Shown here piece by piece: positions 7,659 to 17,131 of a stretch of 64,000 nucleotides of DNA. The notes beneath the pieces were generated by a model. It saw nothing but the letters and a program-made list of their open reading frames with translations, had not been told where the DNA came from and ran no database searches. This DNA comes from Plantactinospora endophytica (GTDB lineage: Bacteria; Actinomycetota; Actinomycetes; Mycobacteriales; Micromonosporaceae): contig NZ_BONW01000041.1 in NCBI RefSeq assembly GCF_016862915.1, forward strand, positions 124,001 through 188,000, given 5' to 3'. Both the position numbers and the translations under genes were made by a program. Each line of letters begins with the position of its first letter. Within the stretch, counting starts at the first letter, position 1.

Positions 7659-8894
7659 GTGCGGCCAGAAAACAGCACATCCGGAACCGGCAGTGCCGCC
7701 GCACGAGGGCGTGGGCCGGCCGTAACTGGCAACGCCGCCGCACGAGATCGTGGCCCGGCGGGGACCGGCGACGGGATGGGGCATGCCGGTGGTCGGGGCA
7801 GCGTTGCGGGTTGGCTGGTCGGCGGCAGGGCAGCGGGTTGGCTCGCCGGTGGTACGGCCAACGCCGCCGGGCTGGCGGCCGGCTATGCCTTGGACGCGAT
7901 CTTCGGCGACCCCCGCCGAGGCCATCCGGTCGCCGGGTTCGGGCAGTTCGCGGGTGCGCTCGAACGGCGGATGTACCAGCCTCGACGTGCCACTGGCGCG
8001 GGGTTCGCGGCGGCGGCGGTCGGCGTACCGGTGGTGCTCGGTACGGCGGCGGCGGTCGCGACGCGGCGTCGACCGCTCGCCCGCGCGGCGCTGGTCGCCG
8101 CCGCCACCTGGGCGGTGCTCGGCGGGCGGACGCTGCGGCGGGAGGCCACGGTGATGAGCCAGGCACTTCGCCGGGCGGACGTGCCGGCGGCACGACGGCG
8201 GCTGGGACACCTGTGCGGGCGGGATCCGGCGACGCTGGACGAGTCCGAACTCGCCCGGGCCACCGTCGAGTCGGTCGCGGAGAACACCTCCGACGCGGTG
8301 GTCGCGCCGCTGGTCTGGGGCGCGGTGGCCGGACTGCCGGGCCTGCTCGGTTACCGGGCGGCGAACACCCTGGACGCGATGGTCGGGCACCGGTCGGACC
8401 GGTACGCCCGGTTCGGCACCGCCGCCGCCCGCCTCGACGACCTGCTCAACCTGCTGCCGTCCCGGTTGACCGGGCTGCTCACCATCGCCGCCGCCCCGCT
8501 GGTCCGGGGCGATCGGACCCGCGCCTGGCACGTCTGGCGACGTGACCGGGCGGACCACCCCAGCCCCAACGCCGGACAGTGCGAGGCGGCGATGGCCGGA
8601 GCCCTCGGCGTCCGGCTCGGCGGTCGTAACGTCTACTTCGGACGATCGGAGGTCCGGCCGTTCCTCGGCGACGGACCCAGACCTGAGGCCCGGCACATCG
8701 ACCGGGCCGCCCGGCTCTCCGGCGCGGTCGGGCTCGCCGCGCTCGGCCTGACGGTGGCGTACGCGGCCACCAGCCGGCCACGCCGCGCCACGGCCGGCTG
8801 GCTCACCCGCCGATGGAGCGGACCCGGGACATCGCCCGTGACCCGGCGAAGGACCGCACGGACGGTACGCGCGGCGGACCGGCGGGCCCGGTGA
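7659..8894 (+). CDS. cobD: adenosylcobinamide-phosphate synthase
   Basis: About 411 residues. It shows the CobD/CbiB membrane-protein signatures [32 protein letters not shown] and [18 protein letters not shown]. CobD joins aminopropanol (or its phosphate) to adenosylcobyric acid, closing the lower loop of cobalamin at the membrane. The GTG at 7659 is chosen for GGGGGAGG 8 nt upstream; an internal ATG at 7776 would also spare the domain. The first ~40 residues contain two copies of a GxAAARxRGPA block. The stop overlaps the cobQ start by 4 bp (GTGA). No cobalamin riboswitch is visible in the 264 bp upstream. Confidence 0.93.
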   Translation: MRPENSTSGTGSAAARGRGPAVTGNAAARDRGPAGTGDGMGHAGGRGSVAGWLVGGRAAGWLAGGTANAAGLAAGYALDAIFGDPRRGHPVAGFGQFAGALERRMYQPRRATGAGFAAAAVGVPVVLGTAAAVATRRRPLARAALVAAATWAVLGGRTLRREATVMSQALRRADVPAARRRLGHLCGRDPATLDESELARATVESVAENTSDAVVAPLVWGAVAGLPGLLGYRAANTLDAMVGHRSDRYARFGTAAARLDDLLNLLPSRLTGLLTIAAAPLVRGDRTRAWHVWRRDRADHPSPNAGQCEAAMAGALGVRLGGRNVYFGRSEVRPFLGDGPRPEARHIDRAARLSGAVGLAALGLTVAYAATSRPRRATAGWLTRRWSGPGTSPVTRRRTARTVRAADRRAR

Positions 8895-10462
8895 GCGGCG
8901 GGCTGCTGGTCGCCGGCACCACCTCGGACGCCGGCAAGAGTGTGCTCACCGCCGGCATCTGCCGGTGGCTGCACCGCCGAGGTGTCCGGGTGGCCCCGTT
9001 CAAGGCGCAGAACATGTCCAACAACTCGGCGGTGGTGGTCGGGCCGGACGGGCGGGGCGGCGAGATCGGCCGGGCCCAGGCAATGCAGGCCGCCGCCTGC
9101 GGGGTCGCGGCCGACCTGAGGTTCAACCCGGTACTGCTGAAGCCCGGTAGTGACCGGTCCAGCCAGGTGGTGCTGCTCGGCACGGCGGTCGACACCGTCA
9201 CCGCCGGCAACTTCCGTGCCCTCCGCCCCCGGCTCGCCACCGCCGCCTTCGAGGCACTGGCCGAACTACGCGCCGAGTACGACGTGGTGGTCTGCGAGGG
9301 GGCGGGCAGCCCGACCGAGATCAACCTCCGGGACACCGACTACGCGAACATGGGCCTGGCGAGGCACGCCCGGCTCCCGACGATCGTGGTCGGCGACATC
9401 GACCGGGGTGGCGTCTTCGCGTCGATGTTCGGCACGGTGGCCCTGCTCGACGCCGCCGACCAGGAACTCGTGGCCGGCTTCGTCGTCAACAAGTTCCGGG
9501 GCGACCTGGACCTGCTCCGCCCCGGCCTCGACATGCTGACCCGGCTCACCGGTCGGCCGACGTACGGGGTGCTGCCCTGGCACGTCGACCTGTGGCTGGA
9601 CGCCGAGGACTCGCTCGCCTACGGACGGGTGCTCGGCCGGCCGGCGCCGCCGAAGGGCGACGAGTGGCTGGACGTGGCGGTGATCCGGCTACCCCGGATC
9701 TCCAACGCCACCGACGTGGAGGCACTGGCCACCGAGCCGGGCGTACGGGTCCGGCTGACCGTCGAGCCGGCCGAGGTCGCCGCCGCCGACCTCGTCGTAC
9801 TGCCCGGCACGAAGTCGACCGTGGCCGACCTGGACTGGCTCCGGCGTACCGGCCTTGCCGACGTGGTGCGGGCGCACGTCGCCGCCGGGCGGCCACTGCT
9901 CGGCATCTGCGGCGGCTTCCAGATGCTCGCCCGGCACATCGACGACGAGGTGGAGAGCGGGCAGGGCCGGGTCGCCGGGCTCCAGCTACTGCCCATCGAG
10001 GTCACCTTCGGCGCGGCCAAGACCGTCACCCGCTCGGTCGGCAGCGCGTTCGGATCGGTTCCGGTCCAGGGATACGAGATCCACCACGGGTACGTCTCCC
10101 GGGCCGACCCGGCACCGCCGCCGCTGATCCACTACTCCGACGGCCAGCCGGAGGGGGCTGCGGTCGGCCACCTCTTCGGTACCCACTGGCACGGCGCGTT
10201 CACCTCCGACGGGTTCCGCCGCCGGTTCCTCACCGAGGTGGCCCGGCTGGCCGGCCGACACGGCTTCCGGGTCGCTCCGGACACCTCCTTCGCCGCAGCC
10301 CGGGAACGCACCCTGGACCTGCTCGGCGACCTGGTGGAGGAGCACCTCGACACGGCCGCCCTGTGGCAGCTCGTCGAGCAGGGGCCGCCCCCGGAGCTAC
10401 CGTTCGTCCCACCCGGGGCACCATCGGCAACCGCCCCGGCGCCACACGTCCCGGCGGGATAA
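8891..10462 (+). CDS. cobQ: cobyric acid synthase
   Basis: About 523 residues. The N-terminal amide-ligase domain has the P-loop [27 protein letters not shown] and the ATP-binding [12 protein letters not shown]. The C-terminal class I glutamine amidotransferase domain keeps its catalytic Cys340 (GICGGFQML) and His (GTHWHGAF). CobQ amidates four carboxylates of adenosylcobyrinate a,c-diamide. The GTG at 8891 overlaps the cobD stop, implying translational coupling. An in-frame ATG at 8813 would add 26 residues and overlap cobD by 82 bp. The last ~25 residues are Pro-rich. Confidence 0.95.
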   Translation: MSGGLLVAGTTSDAGKSVLTAGICRWLHRRGVRVAPFKAQNMSNNSAVVVGPDGRGGEIGRAQAMQAAACGVAADLRFNPVLLKPGSDRSSQVVLLGTAVDTVTAGNFRALRPRLATAAFEALAELRAEYDVVVCEGAGSPTEINLRDTDYANMGLARHARLPTIVVGDIDRGGVFASMFGTVALLDAADQELVAGFVVNKFRGDLDLLRPGLDMLTRLTGRPTYGVLPWHVDLWLDAEDSLAYGRVLGRPAPPKGDEWLDVAVIRLPRISNATDVEALATEPGVRVRLTVEPAEVAAADLVVLPGTKSTVADLDWLRRTGLADVVRAHVAAGRPLLGICGGFQMLARHIDDEVESGQGRVAGLQLLPIEVTFGAAKTVTRSVGSAFGSVPVQGYEIHHGYVSRADPAPPPLIHYSDGQPEGAAVGHLFGTHWHGAFTSDGFRRRFLTEVARLAGRHGFRVAPDTSFAAARERTLDLLGDLVEEHLDTAALWQLVEQGPPPELPFVPPGAPSATAPAPHVPAG

Positions 10463-10533
10463 CCGACCCACCTCCGGCGACACGTCGGGCAAGTCGGCTC
10501 GCCTGTACCCGTCGGCTTGGGCGTCTGCGCACG

Positions 10534-10733
10534 TCGGGCGGGTCGCCTGCGCCCGCTCGGTCGGGTTACCTACGTGCGGTGGTTGGCCATTCGGGCGGGT
10601 CGCCTGCGCCCGCTCGGTCGGGTTACCTACGTGCGGTGGTTGGCCATTCGGGTGCGGTGCTCGGGTCGGCTACCTGCCGTGGTCGGGTTATCTGGGTGCG
10701 GTGGCCGGGCCTCCGGTGTGCGGTGGCCGGTTA
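10534..10733. repeat. 57-bp tandem duplication plus degenerate copies beside the rhodanese 3' end
   Basis: Two copies of a 57-bp unit occupy 10534-10590 and 10591-10647, followed by shorter, degraded copies. Each copy contains GGTTACCT or GGTTATCT, which recurs at 10728-10735 where it holds the stop codon and last codon of the minus-strand rhodanese gene. The array therefore appears to contain echoes of that gene's 3' end. Confidence 0.75.
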
Positions 10734-11141
10734 CCTGCGCACGTCGCCCGGTCCGGAGCCGCAGGGAAGCCCTGCCCGCCGCCACGCCTCGAAGCCGCCG
10801 ACCAGGTCGGTCGCCCGCCACAACCCCAGGCCCCGCAGGCTGGCCGCCGCCAGACTGGAGCTGTAGCCCTGCCGGCAGATCACCACGATCTCGATGTCGT
10901 AGCCGACCGCCTCCGGGATCCGTGAGCCGCTCGCCGGGTCGAGCCGCCACTCCAGCACGGTACGGTCGATCACCAGCGCTCCGGGCAGTTCGCCCTGCTC
11001 CGTCCGCTGCGGATCGGTACGGGTGTCCACCAGCAGTGCCCCGCGCCGGCCCGCCGCGAGTGTTTCCAGCGGGGTCAGGCGGTGTACCCCGGCACGGGCC
11101 CGAGCCAGCAACGCGGCCACGCCCCGATCTTGATCTGACAC
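10731..11141 (-). CDS. rhodanese-like domain protein
   Basis: 136 residues, a single rhodanese domain. It has LLVDTRTDPQR near the start, the active-site loop CRQGYSSS with Cys89, and a terminal DLVGGFEAWRRAGLP. Rhodaneses carry sulfane sulfur on this Cys; the physiological acceptor is unknown. The GTG start at 11141 has GGGAGAG about 9 nt upstream. It is divergent from the P-loop kinase-like gene 49 bp away. Confidence 0.9.
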   Translation of the reverse strand: MSDQDRGVAALLARARAGVHRLTPLETLAAGRRGALLVDTRTDPQRTEQGELPGALVIDRTVLEWRLDPASGSRIPEAVGYDIEIVVICRQGYSSSLAAASLRGLGLWRATDLVGGFEAWRRAGLPCGSGPGDVRR

Positions 11142-11177
11142 TGGATCATTCTCTCCCTGCCCAGGTCAGCCCCGGAG

Positions 11178-11183
11178 TAGGGT
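11178..11183 (+). promoter_or_regulatory. leaderless-type -10 element
   Basis: TAGGGT ends 7 nt before the ATG at 11191. No ribosome-binding site lies between them. Confidence 0.55.
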
Positions 11184-11190
11184 TCGCCAG

Positions 11191-11811
11191 ATGTCACCCG
11201 TGGTCGAGTCGTACGCCGAGTTGGCGGCGCGGATCCTGCGCCGGCCGGCCCGGCTCGGGCAGACCCGACTGGTCGCGGTCGACGGGCCGAGCGGGGCCGG
11301 CAAGACCCTCTTCGCCGGCCGGCTGGCGGTGGCGCTCGACGCGGCCACGGCACGCGTCGAGCCGGTGACCCCGGTGGTGCACACCGACGATCTGCTGGAC
11401 GGCTGGGCCGACCAGTTCACCTTCTGGTCCCGGCTCGACGAGTGGGTACTCGCCCCGCTGCGCGCCGGCCGACCCGGCCGCTACCACCGGTACGACTGGA
11501 CGCTCGGCCGCTTCGAGCCGGGCTGGACGGTGGTTCCTCCGGCCCCGGTGGTGATCCTCGAAGGAGTCTCCAGCGCCCGCACGCTGATCGCCCCCGAGTT
11601 GGCTCTCTCGGTATTCGTGACCGCACCGGCGCGACTGTGCCGGGACCGTGCCCTGGCCCGGGACGGTGCCGCGCTGGTACCTCAGCTCACGGTCTGGCGC
11701 CGTGGCGAGCGGGCGCACTTCGCCGCGGACCGTACCGTCGAACGGGTCGACCTCGTGGTGGACGGCGCCGCCGGCCCGCTGGACAGCGCCGCTTTCGTCC
11801 GGGTCCGGTGA
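11191..11811 (+). CDS. uridine kinase-like P-loop protein
   Basis: 206 residues. A Walker A motif GPSGAGKT lies near residues 33-40. It is followed by VHTDDLLDGW, the YDWTLGRF region and VILEGVSSAR, an arrangement typical of the uridine kinase/phosphoribulokinase fold. The substrate cannot be assigned from sequence alone, and many actinobacterial homologues are annotated only as (d)NTP-binding proteins. It ends about 90 bp before the M48 protease gene on the same strand. Confidence 0.8.
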   Translation: MSPVVESYAELAARILRRPARLGQTRLVAVDGPSGAGKTLFAGRLAVALDAATARVEPVTPVVHTDDLLDGWADQFTFWSRLDEWVLAPLRAGRPGRYHRYDWTLGRFEPGWTVVPPAPVVILEGVSSARTLIAPELALSVFVTAPARLCRDRALARDGAALVPQLTVWRRGERAHFAADRTVERVDLVVDGAAGPLDSAAFVRVR

Positions 11812-11902
11812 CGGACTGACCCTGGTCCGCTTATGGACGTATCCGGATCGCTGCGGCACGATCGGCAGAACAGGCCGACGCGCGGCGGGCGGGGGGCACA
11901 CC

Positions 11903-13102
11903 ATGACGACAGGCGGCACGAGTGGTATTCCCGCCCGGCGGCGGGTGGTGCTCACCGGGATCAGTTCCCGGGCCTGGGAGCATCCCGCCGACCGTGGCGC
12001 GCTGACCGCGCTGCGCGAACTGCGCGGCTTCGACGACGTGGTCAAGGCGTTCTTCGGGATGTGGAACGAGCGCGGCTTCCGACTCTCCTACCTGGCCGCC
12101 GCGATCCGGGCCGACCACCGGCAGTACCCGCGGGTCTACCGGCTCTACGCCGAGGCGGGCGCCGCGCTGGACGTGGCCGAGCTGCCGGAACTCTTCGTGA
12201 CCCAGTCGCCCTGGCTGACCGGTGAGGCGATCGGCCTCGACCGGCCGTTCATCGTGATCAGCTCGGCCGCCGTCAGCCAACTCGACGACGACGAACTCCG
12301 CTTCCTGCTCGGTCACGAACTGGGCCATGTGGGCAGCGGGCACGCCGTCTACAAGACGATCCTGACCATCCTCACCCGCTGGGCGGCCAACCTGAGCTGG
12401 TTGCCGGTCGGTGCGCTCGCGCTCCGGGCGATCATCGCCGCGATGCTGGAGTGGTGGCGCAAGGCGGAACTGTCGGGCGACCGGGCCGGGCTGCTCGCCA
12501 GCCAGGACCCGGCGGCGGCGCTGCGGGTACTGATGAAGCTGGCCGGCGGCGGCGACCTGAGCCAGATCGACACGACCGCCTTCCTCGAACAGGCATCCGA
12601 GTACGAGGGCGGCGGCGACCTGCGGGACAGCCTGCACAAGATCCGGATGACCGCCTGGAGCACCCACCCGGTGCCGGTGGCCAGGGCGGCGGACCTGCGC
12701 CGGTGGGTCGACTCCGGCGAGTACGCCCGGCTGCTCGGTGGCGACTATCCCCGTCGGGAGGACGACGACCTGACCTCGGTCTCCGCCGAGATCAAGGCTG
12801 CGGCGGAGTCGTACCGGGAGGCTTTCGGACGTTCCCAGGACCCGTTGGTCGGGCTGCTGCGCCGGCTCGGCGACGGCGCCAGTGACCTCGGCGAATGGGC
12901 GGGCGGTGGTGCCGGCCGGGCCCGTTCCTGGATGAGCGCGGCGGGCGAGGCCGCCGCCCGGGCCGCCGGTCGCAACCGCCGGGCCGGCAATCCGGGTACC
13001 AGCCGGCCGTCCCGCCCGGGCACCGACGACAGGGCCGGACACGGGGCCGGACACGGGGACGGTACGGACGACCCGGACGGCCCGACCGACGCCACTGCGT
13101 AA
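11903..13102 (+). CDS. M48 family zinc metallopeptidase
   Basis: 399 residues. The zinc site HELGH (His138, Glu139, His142) lies after a conserved FIVISSAAVSQLDDDELRFLLG stretch, and the third ligand is probably Glu in the KAELSGDRAGLL segment. Hydrophobic stretches after HELGH suggest a membrane-associated HtpX/Ste24-like enzyme. It may act in membrane-protein quality control. The last ~60 residues are Gly/Asp/Arg-rich and low in complexity (DDRAGHGAGHGDG). The ATG at 11903 follows a GGGGGG ribosome site. Confidence 0.88.
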   Translation: MTTGGTSGIPARRRVVLTGISSRAWEHPADRGALTALRELRGFDDVVKAFFGMWNERGFRLSYLAAAIRADHRQYPRVYRLYAEAGAALDVAELPELFVTQSPWLTGEAIGLDRPFIVISSAAVSQLDDDELRFLLGHELGHVGSGHAVYKTILTILTRWAANLSWLPVGALALRAIIAAMLEWWRKAELSGDRAGLLASQDPAAALRVLMKLAGGGDLSQIDTTAFLEQASEYEGGGDLRDSLHKIRMTAWSTHPVPVARAADLRRWVDSGEYARLLGGDYPRREDDDLTSVSAEIKAAAESYREAFGRSQDPLVGLLRRLGDGASDLGEWAGGGAGRARSWMSAAGEAAARAAGRNRRAGNPGTSRPSRPGTDDRAGHGAGHGDGTDDPDGPTDATA

Positions 13103-13175
13103 CACCTGCCGCCCGTACCATCCGCCCGCGCCGGCTGCCTGTAACACCAGGTCGACGGGCCGGCGCGGCGCCGCA

Positions 13176-13181
13176 TACGAT
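13176..13181 (+). promoter_or_regulatory. leaderless-type -10 element of M20 peptidase gene
   Basis: TACGAT ends 7 nt before the ATG at 13189. No Shine-Dalgarno sequence is present. Confidence 0.6.
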
Positions 13182-13188
13182 CTTCCCC

Positions 13189-14553
13189 ATGCCTACGACT
13201 GCCCGCACCGAGTCCGAACTTCGTGCCGCGATCGAGCGTGAGCTGCCCGGCGTACGAGCCGACCTGGAGCGGTTGGTCCGGATCCCCGGCATCGCCTTCG
13301 ACGGCTTCGACCACTCCCAGGTCGAGCGCTCCGCGGAGGCGGTCGCCGAACTGCTGCGCGGCTGCTCCCTCGACGTGCGGGTGGTCCGGTCCGGCGGCCA
13401 GCCGGCGGTGATCGGTCGCCGGCCCGCGCCGCCCGGCGCACCGACCGTGATGCTGTACGCGCACCACGACGTCCAGCCGGTGGGCGACCTGAGCCTCTGG
13501 CAGAGCGACCCGTTCGAGCCGGTGGAGCGGGACGGCCGGCTCTACGGCCGGGGCGCCGCCGACGACAAGGCCGGCGTACTGGCACACGTCGCCGCACTGC
13601 GCGCCTTCGGGGACGCGTTGCCGGTCGGCGTGGTGCTGTTCATCGAGGGTGAGGAGGAGTTCGGCTCCGACTCGCTGGAGCGGCTGCTCGAAGAACACCG
13701 GGACGAGATCGCGGCGGACGTGATCGTGATCGCCGACTCCGGCAACTGGGACGTCGGCGTACCGGCGCTGACCACCTCGCTGCGCGGCATCGTCAACTGT
13801 TTCGTCGAGGTCCGCACGCTGTCCCAGGCCGTGCACAGCGGCATGTTCGGCGGAGGCGTACCCGATGCCCTGACCACGCTCTGCCAACTGCTGGCCACCC
13901 TGCACGACCCGGCCGGCGACGTGGCGGTGCAGGGGCTGGTCAGCGCGCCGGGCGCCACCGTCGACTATCCGGAGGAGCGGCTGCGGACCGAGGCCGGAAT
14001 GCTCGACGGCGTCTCGTTCGTCGGTACCGGCCGGCTGACCGACCGGTTCTGGAACAAGCCGGCGATCTCGGTGATCGGGCTGGACGCGCCGCCGACCGGG
14101 GAGGCGCCGAACGCGCTGGTGCCGTCGGCGAAGGCCAAGCTGAGCGTCCGACTGGCCCCGGGTGACCAGGCCGCGCGGGCGTACGCCGCGCTGACCGAGC
14201 ACCTGCGCAAGCACGCCCCGCACGGGGCGAGCGTCACGGTGACCCTGGAGCACGACGGGGAGCCCTGCGTGATCGACGCCTCGGGCCCGGTGTACGAGGC
14301 GGCCCGGGACGCCTTCCGGACCGCCTGGGACGGGGTCGACCCGGTGGACATGGGGATCGGCGGCTCGATCCCGTTCATCGAGACGTTCCGCCGGATGTTC
14401 CCGGACGCGGCGATCCTGGTGACCGGCGTCGAGGACCCGTACGCGCGGGCGCACGGGCCGAACGAGAGCCTGCACCTGGGGGAGTTCGCCCGGGTCTGCC
14501 TGGCCGAGGCACTGCTGCTGGCCAAGGTCGCCGAGACCGCCTCCGCCGACTGA
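13189..14553 (+). CDS. M20 family dipeptidase
   Basis: 454 residues. Metal ligands of the M20 co-catalytic site are visible: AHHDVQP, GRGAADDKAG and EGEEEFGSDS, with the late His in AHGPNESLHLGEF. The lid/dimerisation insert (VHSGMFGGGVPDAL) is complete. Enzymes of this group (M20C/CNDP-like) hydrolyse dipeptides in the cytoplasm. The start is supported by a leaderless-type promoter. It converges with the surface-protein gene, with a strong inverted repeat in between. Confidence 0.94.
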   Translation: MPTTARTESELRAAIERELPGVRADLERLVRIPGIAFDGFDHSQVERSAEAVAELLRGCSLDVRVVRSGGQPAVIGRRPAPPGAPTVMLYAHHDVQPVGDLSLWQSDPFEPVERDGRLYGRGAADDKAGVLAHVAALRAFGDALPVGVVLFIEGEEEFGSDSLERLLEEHRDEIAADVIVIADSGNWDVGVPALTTSLRGIVNCFVEVRTLSQAVHSGMFGGGVPDALTTLCQLLATLHDPAGDVAVQGLVSAPGATVDYPEERLRTEAGMLDGVSFVGTGRLTDRFWNKPAISVIGLDAPPTGEAPNALVPSAKAKLSVRLAPGDQAARAYAALTEHLRKHAPHGASVTVTLEHDGEPCVIDASGPVYEAARDAFRTAWDGVDPVDMGIGGSIPFIETFRRMFPDAAILVTGVEDPYARAHGPNESLHLGEFARVCLAEALLLAKVAETASAD

Positions 14554-14664
14554 CCGACCCAGCTCGACCTGCTCCGGCTGACCTGTGGCCGACCCGGACG
14601 GCGTCCCCGGTGACGGCGACGCGGGCGGCGGTTCAGGCTGGCCGGCTCGAACGGACCGGGCTCA

Positions 14665-14700
14665 GGCTGGCCGGCTCCGGTCCACCGGAGCCGGCCAGCC
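14665..14700. terminator. 16-bp perfect hairpin between convergent genes
   Basis: Two perfectly complementary 16-nt arms (14665-14680, 14685-14700) flank a 4-nt loop TCCA. There is no T-tract, as is common for GC-rich actinobacterial terminators. Its place between the M20 peptidase stop and the minus-strand surface-protein stop fits a bidirectional terminator. Confidence 0.7.
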
Positions 14701-14732
14701 GGCGTTGTTCGCGCGACGGCCGTAGCCGTCGA

Positions 14733-14836
14733 GGTCGCGGTGTGACCCGGTCGGCTACTCCGACGGCGGAGGCACCGTCGACCGGGTCGCGGTGTGACCC
14801 GGTCGGCTACTCCGACGGCGGAGGCACCGTCGACCG
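14733..14836. repeat. perfect 52-bp tandem duplication covering a gene 3' end
   Basis: Two identical 52-bp copies lie head to tail (14733-14784 and 14785-14836). The right copy contains the last ten codons and stop of the minus-strand LPITG protein. The left copy is a non-coding echo with its own stop. Because 52 is not a multiple of three, the reading frame ends in the right copy. Confidence 0.97.
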
Positions 14837-16570
14837 GCGCCGTCGGCCGAGGAGCAGCAGTACCGCGCCGAGGAGCAGGACACCGGCACCGACCGCCGCG
14901 ATCGGGCCGGTCCGCGCCCCGGTGATCGGCAAGCCGTCGTCGTCGCCGTCGACGGCACCGCCGCCGCCACCCGGTTCGTTGAACACGATCTTGGCGGTGT
15001 TGCTCTTCGGACCGGTCTCCGTCGACGGGCCGACGCTGCGGACCGTGACCGTGCCGTTCGTACCCGGCGTGGAGTTGATTTTCACTCGGACGACGGACGA
15101 CAGCACTCCCTCGCCGGAGGCCGTCGCCGGCCACTGGCTCTCGGTGCCGCAGTCGACCTCGCTCAGTTCGGCGATCGACTCGCCCGCCTCGTCCCGGAAC
15201 GCGCACCATTGGCTCGGCAGCAGGACGGTGCCGCTGGGTGCGACGATCCGCCAGGTGGCAGCGCCGTCCGACGGGCCGTGGTTGGTGATGGTGTACGGCA
15301 CCTCCACCGTGTCACCGACCGAGCCGGTGACCGCGGTGGCGCGTACCTCGAGATCGTGGCTGTTGGCCTTGGTCCAGATGCTGAACTCGTCGACGTTGGT
15401 CCCGGCCTCGGCGTCCACCCGGGCCGGGCCGGCGCCACCGGTCGTGGCCTGCGGTCCCGCCGGGTTCTGCGGTCCCGCCGTGTCGTGCTGTCCCGCCGTG
15501 GCCGGTGGTCCCGTCGTCGGCGGCTCGTCGGGAGTCCGCTCTCCCGCCGATCGAGGCTTGGCCCGGCTCGGCGGACCGGTCCCGTTCCGCTGTTCCGCCT
15601 CGGCGCGCAGCTCGGCGATCTTGTCGGCCAGCGACGGGCCGGCGGTCGTACCGGTCCGGCTCAGGGCGTCCGGCAGGGCCTGGTCGTCCAGTTCGGCGGC
15701 CTCGAACCAGCCGGCCTCCTCGGCGGGCCCCGGCAGGTTCTTGCCGAAGACGAGGTTGAACGCCGCGTCGCCGGACTGCGGATCGGAGAAGGCGACTCCG
15801 GCACCGGGCTCGAGGATCAGGTTCATCCGGCAGGTCACCCGCTGCGGGCCGTAGACGTAGCCGGCCGGTGGCTCGCCGGGCCAGTCGTCGTCGTAGACGC
15901 AGTCGCTGTACCGTTCGCCGAAGGTCGCGCCGAGCGGCAGGGTGATGTTCAGCAGGAAGCCGGGCAGCGCCGTGTCGCCGAAGTTGAAGACGGTGGCGTC
16001 CAGCGGTCGCCGATCGCCGCCGCCGACCCGCTGCTGTGCGGAGCCGAGATCGCCGACGCTGGCCACCAGGCCCGAGCCGCTTGCCCGGATGCTGACCGGA
16101 AGCTCGTAACTGGCCGAGACCGCGCCGTCAGGACCCTGGGCCGAGACGCTGACCCTGACGGTGCCCGCCGGGCCGGGCCGGGCGTCCGGGGTACTCCGCA
16201 GCACGATCGGATAGACCAGCAGGTCCTGCCCCGCAGCCAGCTCGCCGTGCCGACAGTCCGCCGTCCGGCCCACCTGGCGGCAGTCGGTGCTGCCCTCGGG
16301 TACCGAGAGGATCACGTCGTCGCTGGTGGTCCCGGCGTCGTAGACCGCGCCGACCCCGGTGGCCGGGGCGTCTCCGGCGTTGCGGAGCTGGAATCCGACG
16401 GTGGTGCCGGCAGGGCCGATCCGGACGTCGGCGGTGCTGGACACCTGCAACTGCGGCTGCGCGGCAGCGTACGCCGGGCGGGTCGTGACGGGGAGAGCGA
16501 GTGTCGCGAGGACTGCGGCGGCGGCCGCGGCAACCCGTCTGCCGCCTGGGCGAAGGATGGCGTTCGGCAT
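14807..16570 (-). CDS. LPITG-anchored secreted surface protein
   Basis: 587 residues. It has an N-terminal signal peptide (basic MPNAILRPGGRR, hydrophobic Ala-rich core, likely cut after AYA). The extracellular region contains two beta-rich, DUF11-like segments (around 40-300 and 395-540) separated by a Pro/Thr/Gly-rich linker with TAGPQNPAGPQ repeats. The C-terminus is a sortase signal: LPITG at about 547-551, a hydrophobic helix and RRRR. It is predicted to be covalently attached to peptidoglycan. No sortase is adjacent; a class F sortase lies about 30 kb away. Start ATG with GGAG upstream. Function unknown. Confidence 0.88.
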   Translation of the reverse strand: MPNAILRPGGRRVAAAAAAVLATLALPVTTRPAYAAAQPQLQVSSTADVRIGPAGTTVGFQLRNAGDAPATGVGAVYDAGTTSDDVILSVPEGSTDCRQVGRTADCRHGELAAGQDLLVYPIVLRSTPDARPGPAGTVRVSVSAQGPDGAVSASYELPVSIRASGSGLVASVGDLGSAQQRVGGGDRRPLDATVFNFGDTALPGFLLNITLPLGATFGERYSDCVYDDDWPGEPPAGYVYGPQRVTCRMNLILEPGAGVAFSDPQSGDAAFNLVFGKNLPGPAEEAGWFEAAELDDQALPDALSRTGTTAGPSLADKIAELRAEAEQRNGTGPPSRAKPRSAGERTPDEPPTTGPPATAGQHDTAGPQNPAGPQATTGGAGPARVDAEAGTNVDEFSIWTKANSHDLEVRATAVTGSVGDTVEVPYTITNHGPSDGAATWRIVAPSGTVLLPSQWCAFRDEAGESIAELSEVDCGTESQWPATASGEGVLSSVVRVKINSTPGTNGTVTVRSVGPSTETGPKSNTAKIVFNEPGGGGGAVDGDDDGLPITGARTGPIAAVGAGVLLLGAVLLLLGRRRRSTVPPPSE

Positions 16571-16743
16571 GACTCTCCGGGGTCTCTCGCCGGTGCCCGG
16601 TCCCTGATGCGGGACGGCGATCGGCTGGAGGGGAGTGTGGACAGAGGACGGAGGTCCGTAGTCGAAAGATAGCCCACTTCCGCCGCGACGGGAGATCCGT
16701 GGGAAGAAAGCGGAGAAAGCGCCCGGCGGGACGGTCGGGACGA

Positions 16744-16749
16744 TAGGAT
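16744..16749 (+). promoter_or_regulatory. leaderless-type -10 element
   Basis: TAGGAT ends 6 nt before the ATG at 16756. Confidence 0.55.
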
Positions 16750-16755
16750 TCGAAC

Positions 16756-16962
16756 ATGAGTACGAACGAGGCCATCGCGCGGCTCGACGCCGCGGTCAGT
16801 GCGTTGCGGGACGTCGACGTCTCCGCGTGGTCCGAGGATGCGCTCCGGGACCAGCTCGGCGATCTTTCCACCGTTCTCTGTGCGCTCGATGCCGCCCTCG
16901 CCCGGGTGGCCGACAGCGTGCGTGCCCGTGGCCTGCGCATCGAGGAGCCGGCCCCGGCCTGA
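16756..16962 (+). CDS. small helical protein resembling the start of DUF222 proteins
   Basis: 68 residues, predicted wholly helical: LDAAVSALRDVD, WSEDALRDQLGDLSTVLCALDAALARVADSVRARG. The pattern resembles the first helices of DUF222 (13E12-type) HNH proteins, but the rest of that family is absent. It could be a stand-alone small protein or a remnant. The leaderless-type promoter and intact frame favour an expressed gene. It lies 169 bp before the DNA ligase gene and is divergent from the surface protein. Confidence 0.55.
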   Translation: MSTNEAIARLDAAVSALRDVDVSAWSEDALRDQLGDLSTVLCALDAALARVADSVRARGLRIEEPAPA

Positions 16963-16995
16963 CCGCCCACACCCCGCCGAGCCGAAGCCGGACCG

Positions 16996-17115
16996 AAGCC
17001 GGGACGAGGGCGGGACGGGGCCAGGACGAGGGCGGGACGGGGAGCGAGGGCGGCCGGAGAACGTGGCCGGGCGGCCGGAGGATGAGGTCGGACGGCCGGA
17101 AGATGTCGGTGGTGG
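16996..17115. repeat. two degenerate short tandem repeats upstream of ligase
   Basis: The spacer holds two copies of a ~22-bp unit with core GGACGAGGGCGGGACGGGG, then three diverged copies of a ~22-bp unit beginning CGGCCGGA (GAACG, GGATG and AAGATG variants). No gene is seen here. Confidence 0.65.
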
Positions 17116-17131
17116 CTGCCAGGATGGAGCC

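Noticed and set aside
14554-14806. Possible small gene in the spacer after the M20 peptidase
   Set aside because: The spacer is explained by a hairpin and a 52-bp duplication of the neighbouring gene's end; no start with a ribosome site gives a sensible frame.
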